Program-made: the position numbers and the translations under genes
The notes under the pieces: generated by a model
Database searches by the model: none
The model's input: the letters and a program-made list of their open reading frames with translations, nothing else
What the model was told of the DNA's origin: nothing
In this document: piece after piece, positions 1-8,008 of the stretch
Numbering within the stretch: the stretch's first letter is position 1
How the letters are laid out: each line of letters starts with the position of its first letter
DNA from: Pseudomonas sp. MYb118
GTDB taxonomy: Bacteria; Pseudomonadota; Gammaproteobacteria; Pseudomonadales; Pseudomonadaceae
Reading direction: 5' to 3'
NCBI RefSeq assembly: GCF_040947875.1
Contig: NZ_JBFRXN010000003.1
Coordinates: 930,001 to 994,000 of the forward strand
DNA: 64,000 bases

Positions 1-440
1 CATTGCTGCATTTGTGTGTCACGTTCAGTCAGTTGCTGTTCCAGCCTGGAACGCTCGGTTTCCTTGCCCCGGGCCATGACCAGCAATTCATCGTAGGCCT
101 TCTTGAACTTGCCAATCTGTTCGTTACTGGCGGCGACCTGCGCCTGGGCCTGACTGTGCAGACTGTCCTGCTGGGCCGCCAGTTGCTCGGCGACGCCCTT
201 GTACTTGGCAAGCTCGGCGCTCAATTGTTTGACCTGCGCCTGCGCTGCCTTGGTCTCGGCCTGGGCCGCCACCTGTGCGGCGCTGGCCTGGGCCTGCTGG
301 CTTTGCAGGGCCTGCAATTGCTGGGTGGTGCTGCGCAGTTGCGTGCGCAAGCGTTCCTCCATGCCCTCGGCGCTCGCGCCCTGGGCCAGCGCCAACCCGC
401 TGACCAGCAGGCAGACCGTGGCCGCTATGCGTGTGCTCAT
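1..440 (-). CDS. Periplasmic coiled-coil protein (partial, runs off left edge)
   Basis: The reading frame opens at the ATG complementary to 438-440, after a GGGAGAG ribosome-binding site, and stays open to the left edge (146 residues seen, C terminus missing). Residues 1-24 form a signal peptide ending near ASA. The rest is a Gln/Ala/Glu-rich heptad-like coiled coil (many QQ, AEL and QVAA repeats), so an extended helical periplasmic protein is likely. It lies 17 bp downstream of the porin gene and is probably the last or next-to-last gene of the phdA-pdtB-exbB-exbD-tonB-porin operon, which suggests a role in that envelope machine. No family could be named from the sequence alone. Confidence 0.75.
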   Translation of the reverse strand, partial: MSTRIAATVCLLVSGLALAQGASAEGMEERLRTQLRSTTQQLQALQSQQAQASAAQVAAQAETKAAQAQVKQLSAELAKYKGVAEQLAAQQDSLHSQAQAQVAASNEQIGKFKKAYDELLVMARGKETERSRLEQQLTERDTQMQQ

Positions 441-457
441 GTCGCTCTCCCGGCGCC

Positions 458-2164
458 TTAGAAGCGCGTGTTGATTTCAAGCTGCAAGACGTCGATGTCG
501 AATGGCGCGCCATACACCGCCTCGGAGCTCAACCAGCGACCGGTGGCCGAGACGTTCTTGGCCAGGCCGTAATTGCCGCCGATGAAGTAACCCTTGGCGT
601 TGGTGCCGCCCAGGTGGAACGACGAATCGTTGAAGCCGTCAGGCAAGGCGTCCGGCTGGATGTACTTGTAGCCGGCGAACAGGTTCCAGTCGCCCTGCTT
701 GCGGGTATCCAGGCTGTTGCCCAGGGTGAACTGCATCATCCAGGCATTGGCGCCGCTCTTGATCTCGCCGTCGCTGCCCAGGTTGTTGACGATCTGCCCG
801 GCGGAACGCTTGCGCATGTCGCCTTCGTCGTAGCCCAGGTTGTGCACGTAGTTGGCCTGGCTGCGCAGTTTGAAGTCTTCCGGCAGGTCGGTGTCCCAGG
901 TGAAGTTCAGGTCCACCAGGTTGAACTCGGACGCCAGGCCGACGAATTGCGGTTGCGGCGTGGTGGCCGGGCTGAGCGGGTTCGGCGTGATGTCGCGCAG
1001 CAGGAACACGGTGTTGCCCTTCTGCATGAACGCCGCGCGCGTGCCGTCGGAGTCGCAGCCAGGCTGGCCGGACCAGGGTTCGCAGGCACTGGAGCGCTGG
1101 CCTTCGATGTCGTCGAAACGGTAGTAAGCCAGCGCACCCTTGAGCCGGTTACTGGAGTTGAGCGCCCATTTGGCGCCGATCTGCGCGCCGTACAGCCATT
1201 TGTTGTCGCTCTCTTCCTTGTCGAAACCGTTGCTGGTGCTGCTGTCGTTAGTGTAATCCACCGGAAACGCGCCGACGGTGCCGAACAGGTCCCAGTCGCG
1301 GCTGAGCTTGCGATCGAAAATCGCCGCCACGCCGTCGAAGTTCAGGTCGTTGGAATACAGCATGTCGGTGGAATAGAACGGGTTGGCGATCCGCCCGCCG
1401 GTCACGGTCAACTGCTCGGACGGCTTCCAGGTCAGGTAACCCTGGTCGAGCCAGATGTCTTTCTTGCCAAAGCCGCCACCGAGGGTCTGGGTGGTCGACA
1501 CCGGGTTGTTGTCGGAACCGGTGGCGATACGCACGCCGGCGGTCCACTCGGGGGTGATCACCGCTTTCATGCCCAGGCGAGCGCGGACGCGGAACAGGTT
1601 TTCGCGATCTTCACGGGTGTTGAGCAACGGCGGCAGCGAGGTGCTGCTGTTGGGGTTCACGTCGTACGGGCCGTTGTTGTTGAGCTTGGCGAAGTCGACG
1701 ATTTCGTTGCTGTTGCTGCCGGCGTAGTAACGCGACTCGTCACGCAGGCGCATGTCGCCGTCGAAGCTGATGCGCGATACCCAGTCCGGGAAGGTGTTGG
1801 GCTGGGCCCAGTTTTCCTGCTTGGCGGTGGCCATGACTTCGGCCTTGACCTGATCGCGGATCTGGTCGCGCACGGCAGCCGGCACGTATTGCACACGTAC
1901 GTCGCCCGGGGCGGTGGCAGGCCCGGAGGCGGCCACCGCCACGGGTGCTGCGGCGGCGGCTTTCTTCGCCTGGTCGGCCTCGCTCTGGGCCTGGGCAATC
2001 AGCTTGTCGGCCTTGTCCTGTTTCAATACGCCTTGTTCCACCAGCAGGCGGATCAGATTGATCGTGGCGTTTTCCGAGGGCGCAGGCGCTGCCGTGGCCT
2101 GACCGACCAGGGCGGCGATGACCACGCCGACGGCCAGAGATAATCGGTTGACGTTGGAAATCAT
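458..2164 (-). CDS. Putative outer-membrane porin (Porin_5-like)
   Basis: A 568-aa protein with a signal peptide (residues 1-25, ending ATA-AP). A short N-terminal helical segment (about 30-75, NLIRLLVEQGVLKQDKADKL) is typical of the 'putative porin' family with an S-layer-homology-like or coiled N terminus. The rest looks like a beta barrel with alternating hydrophobic and aromatic strands (GMKAVITPEWTAGVRIATGS, WLYGAQIGAKWAL) and ends in a terminal Phe (LEINTRF), the usual Bam recognition signal. The start has a good AAAGGAG site. The gene sits 39 bp after the TonB-like gene in the same operon. The solute is not evident; a phosphate or phospho-compound is an inference from the Pho-type neighbourhood only. 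Confidence 0.8.
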   Translation of the reverse strand: MISNVNRLSLAVGVVIAALVGQATAAPAPSENATINLIRLLVEQGVLKQDKADKLIAQAQSEADQAKKAAAAAPVAVAASGPATAPGDVRVQYVPAAVRDQIRDQVKAEVMATAKQENWAQPNTFPDWVSRISFDGDMRLRDESRYYAGSNSNEIVDFAKLNNNGPYDVNPNSSTSLPPLLNTREDRENLFRVRARLGMKAVITPEWTAGVRIATGSDNNPVSTTQTLGGGFGKKDIWLDQGYLTWKPSEQLTVTGGRIANPFYSTDMLYSNDLNFDGVAAIFDRKLSRDWDLFGTVGAFPVDYTNDSSTSNGFDKEESDNKWLYGAQIGAKWALNSSNRLKGALAYYRFDDIEGQRSSACEPWSGQPGCDSDGTRAAFMQKGNTVFLLRDITPNPLSPATTPQPQFVGLASEFNLVDLNFTWDTDLPEDFKLRSQANYVHNLGYDEGDMRKRSAGQIVNNLGSDGEIKSGANAWMMQFTLGNSLDTRKQGDWNLFAGYKYIQPDALPDGFNDSSFHLGGTNAKGYFIGGNYGLAKNVSATGRWLSSEAVYGAPFDIDVLQLEINTRF

Positions 2165-2203
2165 TTGCTCACAACTCCTTTTCGCAAAACTTCTGATGTT
2201 CGG

Positions 2204-2908
2204 TTAACCCGGACGCCGCCCTTGCAGGGACAGGCGCACGGGCAAAGTGATGGAAGCTGGCGGCCGCTCGCTCAACGCACCGGCGCCCCGCAGCGCCGCG
2301 AGCACCTGGCTGTCGACTTCGGGGTTGCCGCTGGACTTGGCCAGCTCCACCCGAGTGATCTCGCCGACGCTGCTCAGCCACACATCGGCCTGTAGCGAGA
2401 AAGCCTGGTTGCGCAGGTCGGGGTTCTCGCGCAGCAAACGCTGGAAGGTGTAAGCGAGGAACTGGCTGTAGGTGCCATTGCCCACGCGACCACCGCCGGA
2501 ACCGGCCATGCCGCCGCCCTTGCCCGCGCCGATGTTGAAAGCGTCGCTGCCGGACTGGGCGTCGCCGTCCATTTGCATCGGGTTGGCCAGGTCGTCGACG
2601 GGCGACGGTGGCGCCTCTTCTTCAGGCTTCACTTCTTCGGGCTCCGGGGTCGGCTCGGGCTCGACCATTTTTTCTTCCACGGGGGTTTCCGGCTCTGGCG
2701 GTTTTTCCGGCGGCGGAGGTGGCGGTGGCGGCAACGGAATGATGGTCGGCACCTTCGGCGCTTCCCGGCGGATGCCGCTCATGTCGTTGGCCCACTGCCA
2801 CAAAAACCACGCGGCCAGGCCGGCGACCAGCAAGCCGGCGCCCCATTTCACGAAGCGCATGGCCGACTTCTTCACGGGTGACGGGCTGATGGGAAGTTGA
2901 GCAGTCAT
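2204..2908 (-). CDS. TonB-family energy transducer
   Basis: A 234-aa TonB-like protein. It has a cytoplasmic N terminus and one membrane anchor at about residues 23-42 (WGAGLLVAGLAAWFLWQW). A proline run and Pro/Glu-rich periplasmic spacer follow (about 55-110, PPPPPPPPEKPPEPETP and PEPTPEPEE). A Gly-rich hinge leads to a C-terminal TonB domain (about 145-230) with the YSQFLAYTFQRLL helix and a conserved VELAKSSGNPEVDSQVLAAL segment. It should couple the ExbB/ExbD proton channel encoded just upstream (2-bp gap) to an outer-membrane partner. It corresponds by position to the TonB gene of the P. aeruginosa pdt/exbB2 locus. No TonB-dependent receptor gene is present nearby. Confidence 0.9.
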   Translation of the reverse strand: MTAQLPISPSPVKKSAMRFVKWGAGLLVAGLAAWFLWQWANDMSGIRREAPKVPTIIPLPPPPPPPPEKPPEPETPVEEKMVEPEPTPEPEEVKPEEEAPPSPVDDLANPMQMDGDAQSGSDAFNIGAGKGGGMAGSGGGRVGNGTYSQFLAYTFQRLLRENPDLRNQAFSLQADVWLSSVGEITRVELAKSSGNPEVDSQVLAALRGAGALSERPPASITLPVRLSLQGRRPG

Positions 2909-2910
2909 GG

Positions 2911-3336
2911 TCAGCCCTGTGTCGGTTTGCCGGTCACCAGACCGACCTGGGACAGTTCAAGACGGCGCAGCAGGTCCAGCACCTCGATGACTTTCTGGTA
3001 CTGCACCGTGGCGTCACCGCGTACGATCACCGGGAAGTCCGGGCTCTGGGCCTTTTCGATGCGCAAGCGGTCCTCCAGCTCAGCCAGGGTCACCGGGTAA
3101 GCGTCGAGGAACACCTGGCCGCCGTCGTTGACCGAGATCGCCTTGGTCTTGGCTTCGGACAGCGACACCGAGGCGCTGGCCTTGGGCAGGTTGATCTGGA
3201 TGCCCGAGACCTGCGCGGTGGCGGTGAGGATGAACATCACCAGCACCACCATCAGCACGTCCACCAGGGGCGTGATGTTGATGCTGTCCACCGCGGCGTC
3301 TTCGTCATCGTCGTGGGAGGCGTTTACGTTTGCCAT
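2911..3336 (-). CDS. exbD2: ExbD/TolR biopolymer transport protein
   Basis: A 141-aa protein with the ExbD layout. A short cytoplasmic N terminus precedes one transmembrane helix at about residues 20-42 (NITPLVDVLMVVLVMFILTA), which carries the family's essential Asp (PLVDV). A periplasmic domain follows with the usual VNDGGQVFLD and PVIVRGDATVQYQKVIEVLDLLR elements. The gene is 11 bp after exbB and 2 bp before tonB, so the three are surely co-transcribed. With ExbB it forms the inner-membrane proton channel that powers TonB. The symbol follows the syntenic P. aeruginosa gene next to pdtB. Confidence 0.93.
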   Translation of the reverse strand: MANVNASHDDDEDAAVDSINITPLVDVLMVVLVMFILTATAQVSGIQINLPKASASVSLSEAKTKAISVNDGGQVFLDAYPVTLAELEDRLRIEKAQSPDFPVIVRGDATVQYQKVIEVLDLLRRLELSQVGLVTGKPTQG

Positions 3337-3347
3337 GTCGATGCCCC

Positions 3348-5165
3348 TCAGGCCGGTACGTGGGCGTTGGTGTGATTGCCACGACGGTGCGCCGACTCAC
3401 TGAACTGGCTTTCGCCGTGCATTTCCGCCAGGCGCGTGATGAACTCGTCGACAAACACGCGCATGTCGGCGCTGACTTCCTTGTTGCGGGTGATCAGGCG
3501 GTTGTAGCCAAACAGCGCAGGGATCGCGACGAACAGGCCCATGGCGGTGGCGAGCAACGCGGCGGCCATACCCGGGGCGATGGCGTTGATGTTGACGTCG
3601 CCGGCCATGGCGGTGCCGAGGAACACCACCATGATCCCCAGCACCGTGCCGAGCAGGCCGATGTAAGGGCCGCCGGCGATGGCGTTGGACAGGGTCGAGA
3701 GTTTCGAACCGAGCGCCTGGTTTTCCCGGGTGCGCACGCCGTCCATGGAGCAGCGGATCGCTTCGATGGTGGCGGCCGAGACCGACGAGGTATCGGCGCC
3801 CTGCTCGCGACGGGTGCGGATCTCCTTCACGGCCACCTGGTACAGGCGCCACAGCGAGGAGTCCTGCAGACGACGGGCGAGGTCCTGGTCGCCGGCGAAC
3901 ATTTCAAGGCGCGTGCCGACCTTGGCGAACTGCTCGCGGAAGGCTTCATTGGCAGCGCTGACGCGACTGACCATGCGGTTTTTGCGCAGCATGATGTACC
4001 ACGACTGGAACATCATCAGCACCAGCACGGCGATGATCACCCAGGCGTCCAGCGGCACAGCGTTGAGCAGGAAGCCCAGGCTGCCGAAGCCGAAACCCGA
4101 CTGTTCTTCGTCGACGCCGTAGGCCACCAGCTTCGATTCGGCGCCCTGGGAAGTGGCGTCTGCCAGCAATTGCGCGGCCGGACGGGCGACCTTGGACAGG
4201 CGCAGCTCGTCGATGGCGCCGGCGAACGGCTGGTAAGGGCTTGGTGGCATATCCGCGGCAACCGGCAGGTCGGCGCCGATGGCCATGACCGAATTGAATG
4301 CCGGCATGGCCACGGCCAGGCTCGCGGTTTCGCGACCGTTGACGTACAGCGAGATTTTGCTGCCCTCAGCGGTCAGTGCCAGGTGTTGCCATTGGGCCGG
4401 GTTCAACGGCTGGGTCGACACGGCGCGCTGGCCGTCGACTTCCACGAACGGCAGGCCCTGGCTCAAACCGACCAGCAGGCTCTGGGTGCCTTCGCGGCGG
4501 GCCAGCACCAGTTGCTCACCGTTGGCCTGATCCAGACGCAGCCAGGCGCTGAAGGTGAAGGCGCTGCCGGCGTTGTGTTGCAACGAGGGGCTGGCCGGCA
4601 ACAGCAGCGGCTGGCCGCTGAACTGCAGGGCACGACCGATCACACCGTCGATGCTCGCACCGGTGGCGCTTTGCGCGGTGTTGCCGTAAGCGGTGGTGTC
4701 TTTCGCCGGGGTGCCGGTGGCGCCGTCGAAATGGTAGAGCGCGGTGTAGTTCGGCTCGAAGGTCAGTTGACCGTTGCCGGTGGCCGGGGCTTTCTGGTTG
4801 CCGTAGTACATCCAGATGTCCTGGCGCTGGGCGCCCTCGACTTTCGGCACATCGACCCACACCAGCGCCATGCCCATCAGCGCATCGAAGCTTTCGATCT
4901 GGTGGTTGAGCACGGTCTTGTCATCGGCGGCGACGAAGCGCAGGTCTGAGCCGTCTTCCTTGACACCGTCGAAGGTGAAATTGCCGGTGTGCAGGCGCAC
5001 CAGCAGCGCGGTGCGGCCCAGGGCCTCATTGATGGCCGCGCCCTGGGGCGTGGTGTCCACCGAGATCTGTTTGCGGTAGTGCCAATCGTCCTGCCACCAC
5101 GCCTGTGCAGTGGCCGGGAGCACGACGCTCAGGCACATCAGGAACGCGAGAAATAAGCGCTGCAT
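3348..5165 (-). CDS. exbB2: ExbB/TolQ-type proton channel with N-terminal DUF2341 and LamG-like domains
   Basis: A 605-aa protein, more than twice the length of plain ExbB. A signal peptide (1-22, ending AQA) is followed by a DUF2341 domain (about 22-130, WWQDDWHYRKQISVDTTPQG and VWVDVPKVEG.D.IWMYYGN). Next comes a LamG/concanavalin-like domain (about 145-335: ALYHFDG, SFTFSAWLRLD, WQHLALTAEG, IDELRLSKVAR). One transmembrane helix lies at about 370-392, then the canonical MotA/TolQ/ExbB region with two helices (about 495-555, GGPYIGLLGTVLGIM and GMAAALLATAMGLFVAIPA). The channel part pairs with the ExbD downstream. The periplasmic half may bind glycans or proteins. It lies 18 bp after pdtB. 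Confidence 0.9.
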   Translation of the reverse strand: MQRLFLAFLMCLSVVLPATAQAWWQDDWHYRKQISVDTTPQGAAINEALGRTALLVRLHTGNFTFDGVKEDGSDLRFVAADDKTVLNHQIESFDALMGMALVWVDVPKVEGAQRQDIWMYYGNQKAPATGNGQLTFEPNYTALYHFDGATGTPAKDTTAYGNTAQSATGASIDGVIGRALQFSGQPLLLPASPSLQHNAGSAFTFSAWLRLDQANGEQLVLARREGTQSLLVGLSQGLPFVEVDGQRAVSTQPLNPAQWQHLALTAEGSKISLYVNGRETASLAVAMPAFNSVMAIGADLPVAADMPPSPYQPFAGAIDELRLSKVARPAAQLLADATSQGAESKLVAYGVDEEQSGFGFGSLGFLLNAVPLDAWVIIAVLVLMMFQSWYIMLRKNRMVSRVSAANEAFREQFAKVGTRLEMFAGDQDLARRLQDSSLWRLYQVAVKEIRTRREQGADTSSVSAATIEAIRCSMDGVRTRENQALGSKLSTLSNAIAGGPYIGLLGTVLGIMVVFLGTAMAGDVNINAIAPGMAAALLATAMGLFVAIPALFGYNRLITRNKEVSADMRVFVDEFITRLAEMHGESQFSESAHRRGNHTNAHVPA

Positions 5166-5183
5166 GAAAATTACTCCGTAGGT

Positions 5184-6839
5184 TCAGAACGTCGCTTGCA
5201 GGTTGAAATGCACGCGCGAATCACGTTTTGTGGTGTTCGGTCCGTCGAGCAGCGGGTAACCCCAATCCACACTGCCGGACAGCCATTTGCTCAAGCTCGC
5301 GCGGGTGCCCAGGCCAACACTGGCCACGGCGTAATCGGCCTCTTGATCGGGAAGTTCGTCGCGCAGGTACAACTGCGCGCCTTCGGCGAAGGCGTAGAAG
5401 CGCCATTCCTGGACGTAGCTGCCGAGGAACTTGGCCAGTGACGGCGTGCGCAGTTCCTGGCTCAGCAGGTAGCCGTCGTCGGCGGTACGCTCGGCCGCCA
5501 GGTAGCCGCGCACCGAGGTGGCGCCACCGGCGGAGAATTGCTCGTTGGAGACCAGTGGCCCCGAGGCGACCTGGAATTGCGCCTTGCTTGCGCTCTGCCA
5601 GTCGTTTTCAAAGGTGTAGGTGAAACTGGTATCGCCCTTGAGCACGGCGAAGCTCGGGCTGGCGCGATAGCGTTTGTAGTCGAAGTCTTCGTCGTCACTG
5701 CCGTAGCCGAGGAAGCTGCGGGTGCCGGCCACCAGGCTCAGGCCCAGGCCCAGCTGCGAGCTTTCGGTGTAGCGAAAGCCGTTGTAGGCGAAGGTGAACG
5801 GCGCGTATTGCAGCGGCACCTTGTCGCTCGCGCCGCCCAGGTCCAGTTGCTCGTCGAAGTCCTTGAAGTCGATGCCGGCCGACAGCGAGTTGGACCAGTT
5901 GCCGCTGGACGGGATCGTGTAGATCGCCGACACACCGTAGGAATGGCCCTTGCCCAACACGTTGCTGCCGCCGATGGTGGCGACGTTGCTGTCGGACTGG
6001 TAACCGGAGAATTGCACACTCCAGCGCTCGCTCAACGGCGCGCTGTAGGAGCCGGACCAGACCTTGGCGTTGGAGGTGTCCTGGGGCGCGGTGAAGAAGG
6101 TCAGCGACACGCTGTGGCCCATTTGCCAGAGGTTGTTGTAGCCAAGGCTGGCGACGCTGCGCAGTTTTTCGGTGTCGGCGCTGTAGTCGTTGTTCAGGCC
6201 CAGGGTGGCTTGCCACGGGTCCTGGTCTTCGACCTGCAAATCCACGTCCATGGTGCCGGGGCGCTGGCCTTCGCGCACCAGCGGCATGACCTGGCGACCG
6301 GGGTTCTTGTTGATCTGCGCCAGTTCCGTCTGCACCTTGGCGAAGTCCGGCACCTGGCCTTCCTGCAAGGCCGGCACGTCGTCGCGGATCTCGACCGGCG
6401 AGTAGTGCTTGGCCCCGACCACCCGCACGCGGCCGACCTTGGTTTCGCTGATTTGCAGGTAGACGATGCCGTCGTCGACCTTCTGTTCCGGCAGTTCGAC
6501 GAACACCGACTGGTAGCCGCGATCCTGATAGGCCTTCTGCAAGGCATCACGGGCACCTTCGATATCGCTCAGGGCTTTTTGCGGGCCGAGAAACGGGTAC
6601 ACCGCTTCTTCGATGGCCCGGGCATCGAGTACGGTGTTGCCGCGCACGAAGTATTCGTTGACGTCCACCAGCTTCTGCGGTGCAGCCGCATCAGTGCCCT
6701 CTTCTCCCCACGCCGGCTGCACGCCCGCCGTCACCAGCAGCCAGCCCCACAGCGCCAGCCGTGACTTGAAAAAATGATCCACATCACCCCCTGAATTCGA
6801 TAGACCGATAACCGTCTGCACTGCGGCAGGCTGGCTCAA
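5184..6839 (-). CDS. pdtB: TpsB outer-membrane transporter for PdtA (two-partner secretion)
   Basis: A 551-aa ShlB/FhaC/HecB-family protein. A signal segment at about residues 27-46 is followed by two POTRA domains (about 58-210: VRGNTVLDARAIEEAVYPFLG, GARDALQKAYQDRGYQSVFVELP, VRVVGAKHYSPVEIRDDVPAL). The C-terminal 16-strand barrel (about 212-551) has the family motif VRGY in the L6 loop (GGATSVRGYLAAERTADDGY) and a terminal Phe. The function is to recognise the TPS domain of the exoprotein and translocate it across the outer membrane. The start ATG overlaps the phdA stop (ATGA), and the gene is 560 bp plus phdA away from pdtA. It is the counterpart of P. aeruginosa PdtB. Confidence 0.93.
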   Translation of the reverse strand: MSQPAAVQTVIGLSNSGGDVDHFFKSRLALWGWLLVTAGVQPAWGEEGTDAAAPQKLVDVNEYFVRGNTVLDARAIEEAVYPFLGPQKALSDIEGARDALQKAYQDRGYQSVFVELPEQKVDDGIVYLQISETKVGRVRVVGAKHYSPVEIRDDVPALQEGQVPDFAKVQTELAQINKNPGRQVMPLVREGQRPGTMDVDLQVEDQDPWQATLGLNNDYSADTEKLRSVASLGYNNLWQMGHSVSLTFFTAPQDTSNAKVWSGSYSAPLSERWSVQFSGYQSDSNVATIGGSNVLGKGHSYGVSAIYTIPSSGNWSNSLSAGIDFKDFDEQLDLGGASDKVPLQYAPFTFAYNGFRYTESSQLGLGLSLVAGTRSFLGYGSDDEDFDYKRYRASPSFAVLKGDTSFTYTFENDWQSASKAQFQVASGPLVSNEQFSAGGATSVRGYLAAERTADDGYLLSQELRTPSLAKFLGSYVQEWRFYAFAEGAQLYLRDELPDQEADYAVASVGLGTRASLSKWLSGSVDWGYPLLDGPNTTKRDSRVHFNLQATF

Positions 6840-7447
6840 ATGCTTGCGATCGGTGTTGCCACGTGCTTGCCCAGCCAGCTGTGCAGCAGCGCGAAGTTCA
6901 GCGAGAACTCGGGCATTTGCAGCAAGGCACCGCAGAACACTTCACCAATGACTTTCTGGATCAGCTCCACCGCCCGCGGGTTGTTCAACAGCGTGGTGGT
7001 GGAACGACTCAACACGCTGAAGCTCCAGACCTTCTGGTTGAGGTCCAGGCCGACGAACCAGCGGAACAGCAGGTTGTAATTGAGTTGTTCGTAGAGCTGC
7101 TGCTCGCTGGGCACCGAGTACAAGAGCTGCAACAAGAGGATGTGCATGACCGTCTGCGGCGCGATGGACATGCCGGGTTCGGCCGCCAGGGCCTGCATCA
7201 GCTCGTAGTGTTCATCAAGCAGGTCGTCGATCTGCGGGCGCAGCAGCACCAGCGAATGCCCGGGCGGGATATAGGCCGACACTTCCTTCAAGGCGCCCTG
7301 CCAGTCTTCCTGCGAGACGATCCAGACCCACGGCGCGCCGTAGCGATACACCGAAACCGGCTTCTTGCGCGCAGCCTCGACGATCTTCGACAAGCGTTGA
7401 TCGAGCTCCTGCATCCCTACTTTCGAGTAACGTTCCATAGTCCCCAT
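6836..7447 (-). CDS. phdA: PhdA-like protein: Phd/YefM-type N terminus fused to an IS5-transposase-like N-terminal domain
   Basis: A 203-aa protein with an AGGAG site before the first ATG. Residues 4-50 (YSKVGMQELDQRLSKIVEAARKKPVSV.RYG..WVWIVSQEDW) resemble a Phd/YefM antitoxin DNA-binding fold. Residues 60-170 resemble the N-terminal helical domain of IS5-family transposases (DUF772: LLLQLLYSVPSEQQLYEQLNYNLLFRWFVGL). There is no DDE catalytic domain. It starts the operon and overlaps pdtB by 4 bp. The P. aeruginosa homologue sits at the same place and is known as prevent-host-death protein A, implicated in limiting autolysis in biofilms. No toxin gene is adjacent. The activity here is inferred only from synteny. 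Confidence 0.82.
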   Translation of the reverse strand: MGTMERYSKVGMQELDQRLSKIVEAARKKPVSVYRYGAPWVWIVSQEDWQGALKEVSAYIPPGHSLVLLRPQIDDLLDEHYELMQALAAEPGMSIAPQTVMHILLLQLLYSVPSEQQLYEQLNYNLLFRWFVGLDLNQKVWSFSVLSRSTTTLLNNPRAVELIQKVIGEVFCGALLQMPEFSLNFALLHSWLGKHVATPIASI

Positions 7448-7526
7448 CGCCTCACTCCTGGCTGGCTTGCAGTCCCCTCAAGCACGTACATAGGCATGAC
7501 CGGGCTGGCGAAGTGCTACCGAACTT

Positions 7527-7544
7527 TTGTCATGAAAGCTTCAT
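7527..7544. promoter_or_regulatory. PHO-box-like site upstream of phdA operon
   Basis: The plus strand reads TTGTCAT-GAAA-GCTTCAT, a 7-4-7 arrangement. Its first half fits the PhoB half-site CTGTCAT at 6 of 7 positions and its second half keeps TCAT. It lies 80 bp before the phdA start. In the gene's sense direction it reads ATGAAGCTTTCATGACAA, 14 of 18 identical to the site upstream of pdtA. The orientation is opposite to a classical activating PHO box for a minus-strand gene, so the assignment is tentative. Confidence 0.35.
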
Positions 7545-7577
7545 TCAAGGATTGCCCCCGCCTGCTTGCGATGGCCA

Positions 7578-7929
7578 CTGTGGGAGCGGGCTTGCTCGCG
7601 ATGGCGGTGGGTCAGGTGTCTTGGTGTTGGATGTGCCGCCGTCATCGCGGGCGAGCCCGCTCCCACAGGATTGGTGTCGAACACAAATGTTGAATTCACC
7701 CATGATCCCTGTGGGAGCGGGCTTGCCCGCGATGGGGTCGGGTCAGGCGCCTTGATGTTGGATGTGCCGCCGCTATCGCGAGCAAGCTCGCTCCTACAGG
7801 GGGCTGTGGCGAACACAATTGCCGAGTTCACCGATGGCCACTGTGGGAGCGAGCCTGCTCGCGATGGCGGTGGGTCAGGTGTCCTGGTGTCGGATGGGCC
7901 GCCGCTATCGCGAGCAGGCTCGCTCCCAC
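7578..7929. repeat. REP/REPIN cluster between phdA and pdtA (six monomers)
   Basis: Six copies of the palindromic core GTGGGAGCGRGCYTGCTCGCGA, in alternating orientation, form three inverted pairs (REPIN doublets) starting near 7578, 7639, 7708, 7767, 7840 and 7901. They fill most of the 560-bp gap between the phdA start and the pdtA stop, which has no credible gene. The two members of each pair could fold into a long hairpin. Confidence 0.92.
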
Positions 7930-7965
7930 GGTGGTGGAATTTTTGTATGTGTATGCCGGGAAAGA

Positions 7966-7990
7966 AAAAGGCGGCCCGAAGGCCGCCTTT
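7966..7990 (-). terminator. Intrinsic terminator of pdtA
   Basis: A GC-rich perfect hairpin (AAAGGCGGCC, loop TTCG, GGCCGCCTTT read on the minus strand) is followed by a T-rich run (TTTTTCTTT). It starts 19 bp after the pdtA stop. The stem is flanked by A on the other side, so it may act in both directions. Confidence 0.85.
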
Positions 7991-8008
7991 GTGGTGCTCA
8001 TGCATCGG

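Noticed and set aside
431..2143. Open frame of 570 codons antisense to the porin gene
   Set aside because: The minus-strand frame has a signal peptide, beta-strand pattern and terminal Phe; the opposite frame lacks any protein-like feature.
6836..7447. Toxin-antitoxin module (Phd antitoxin)
   Set aside because: No Doc, RelE or other toxin gene is adjacent on either side; the overlap partner is the TpsB transporter.
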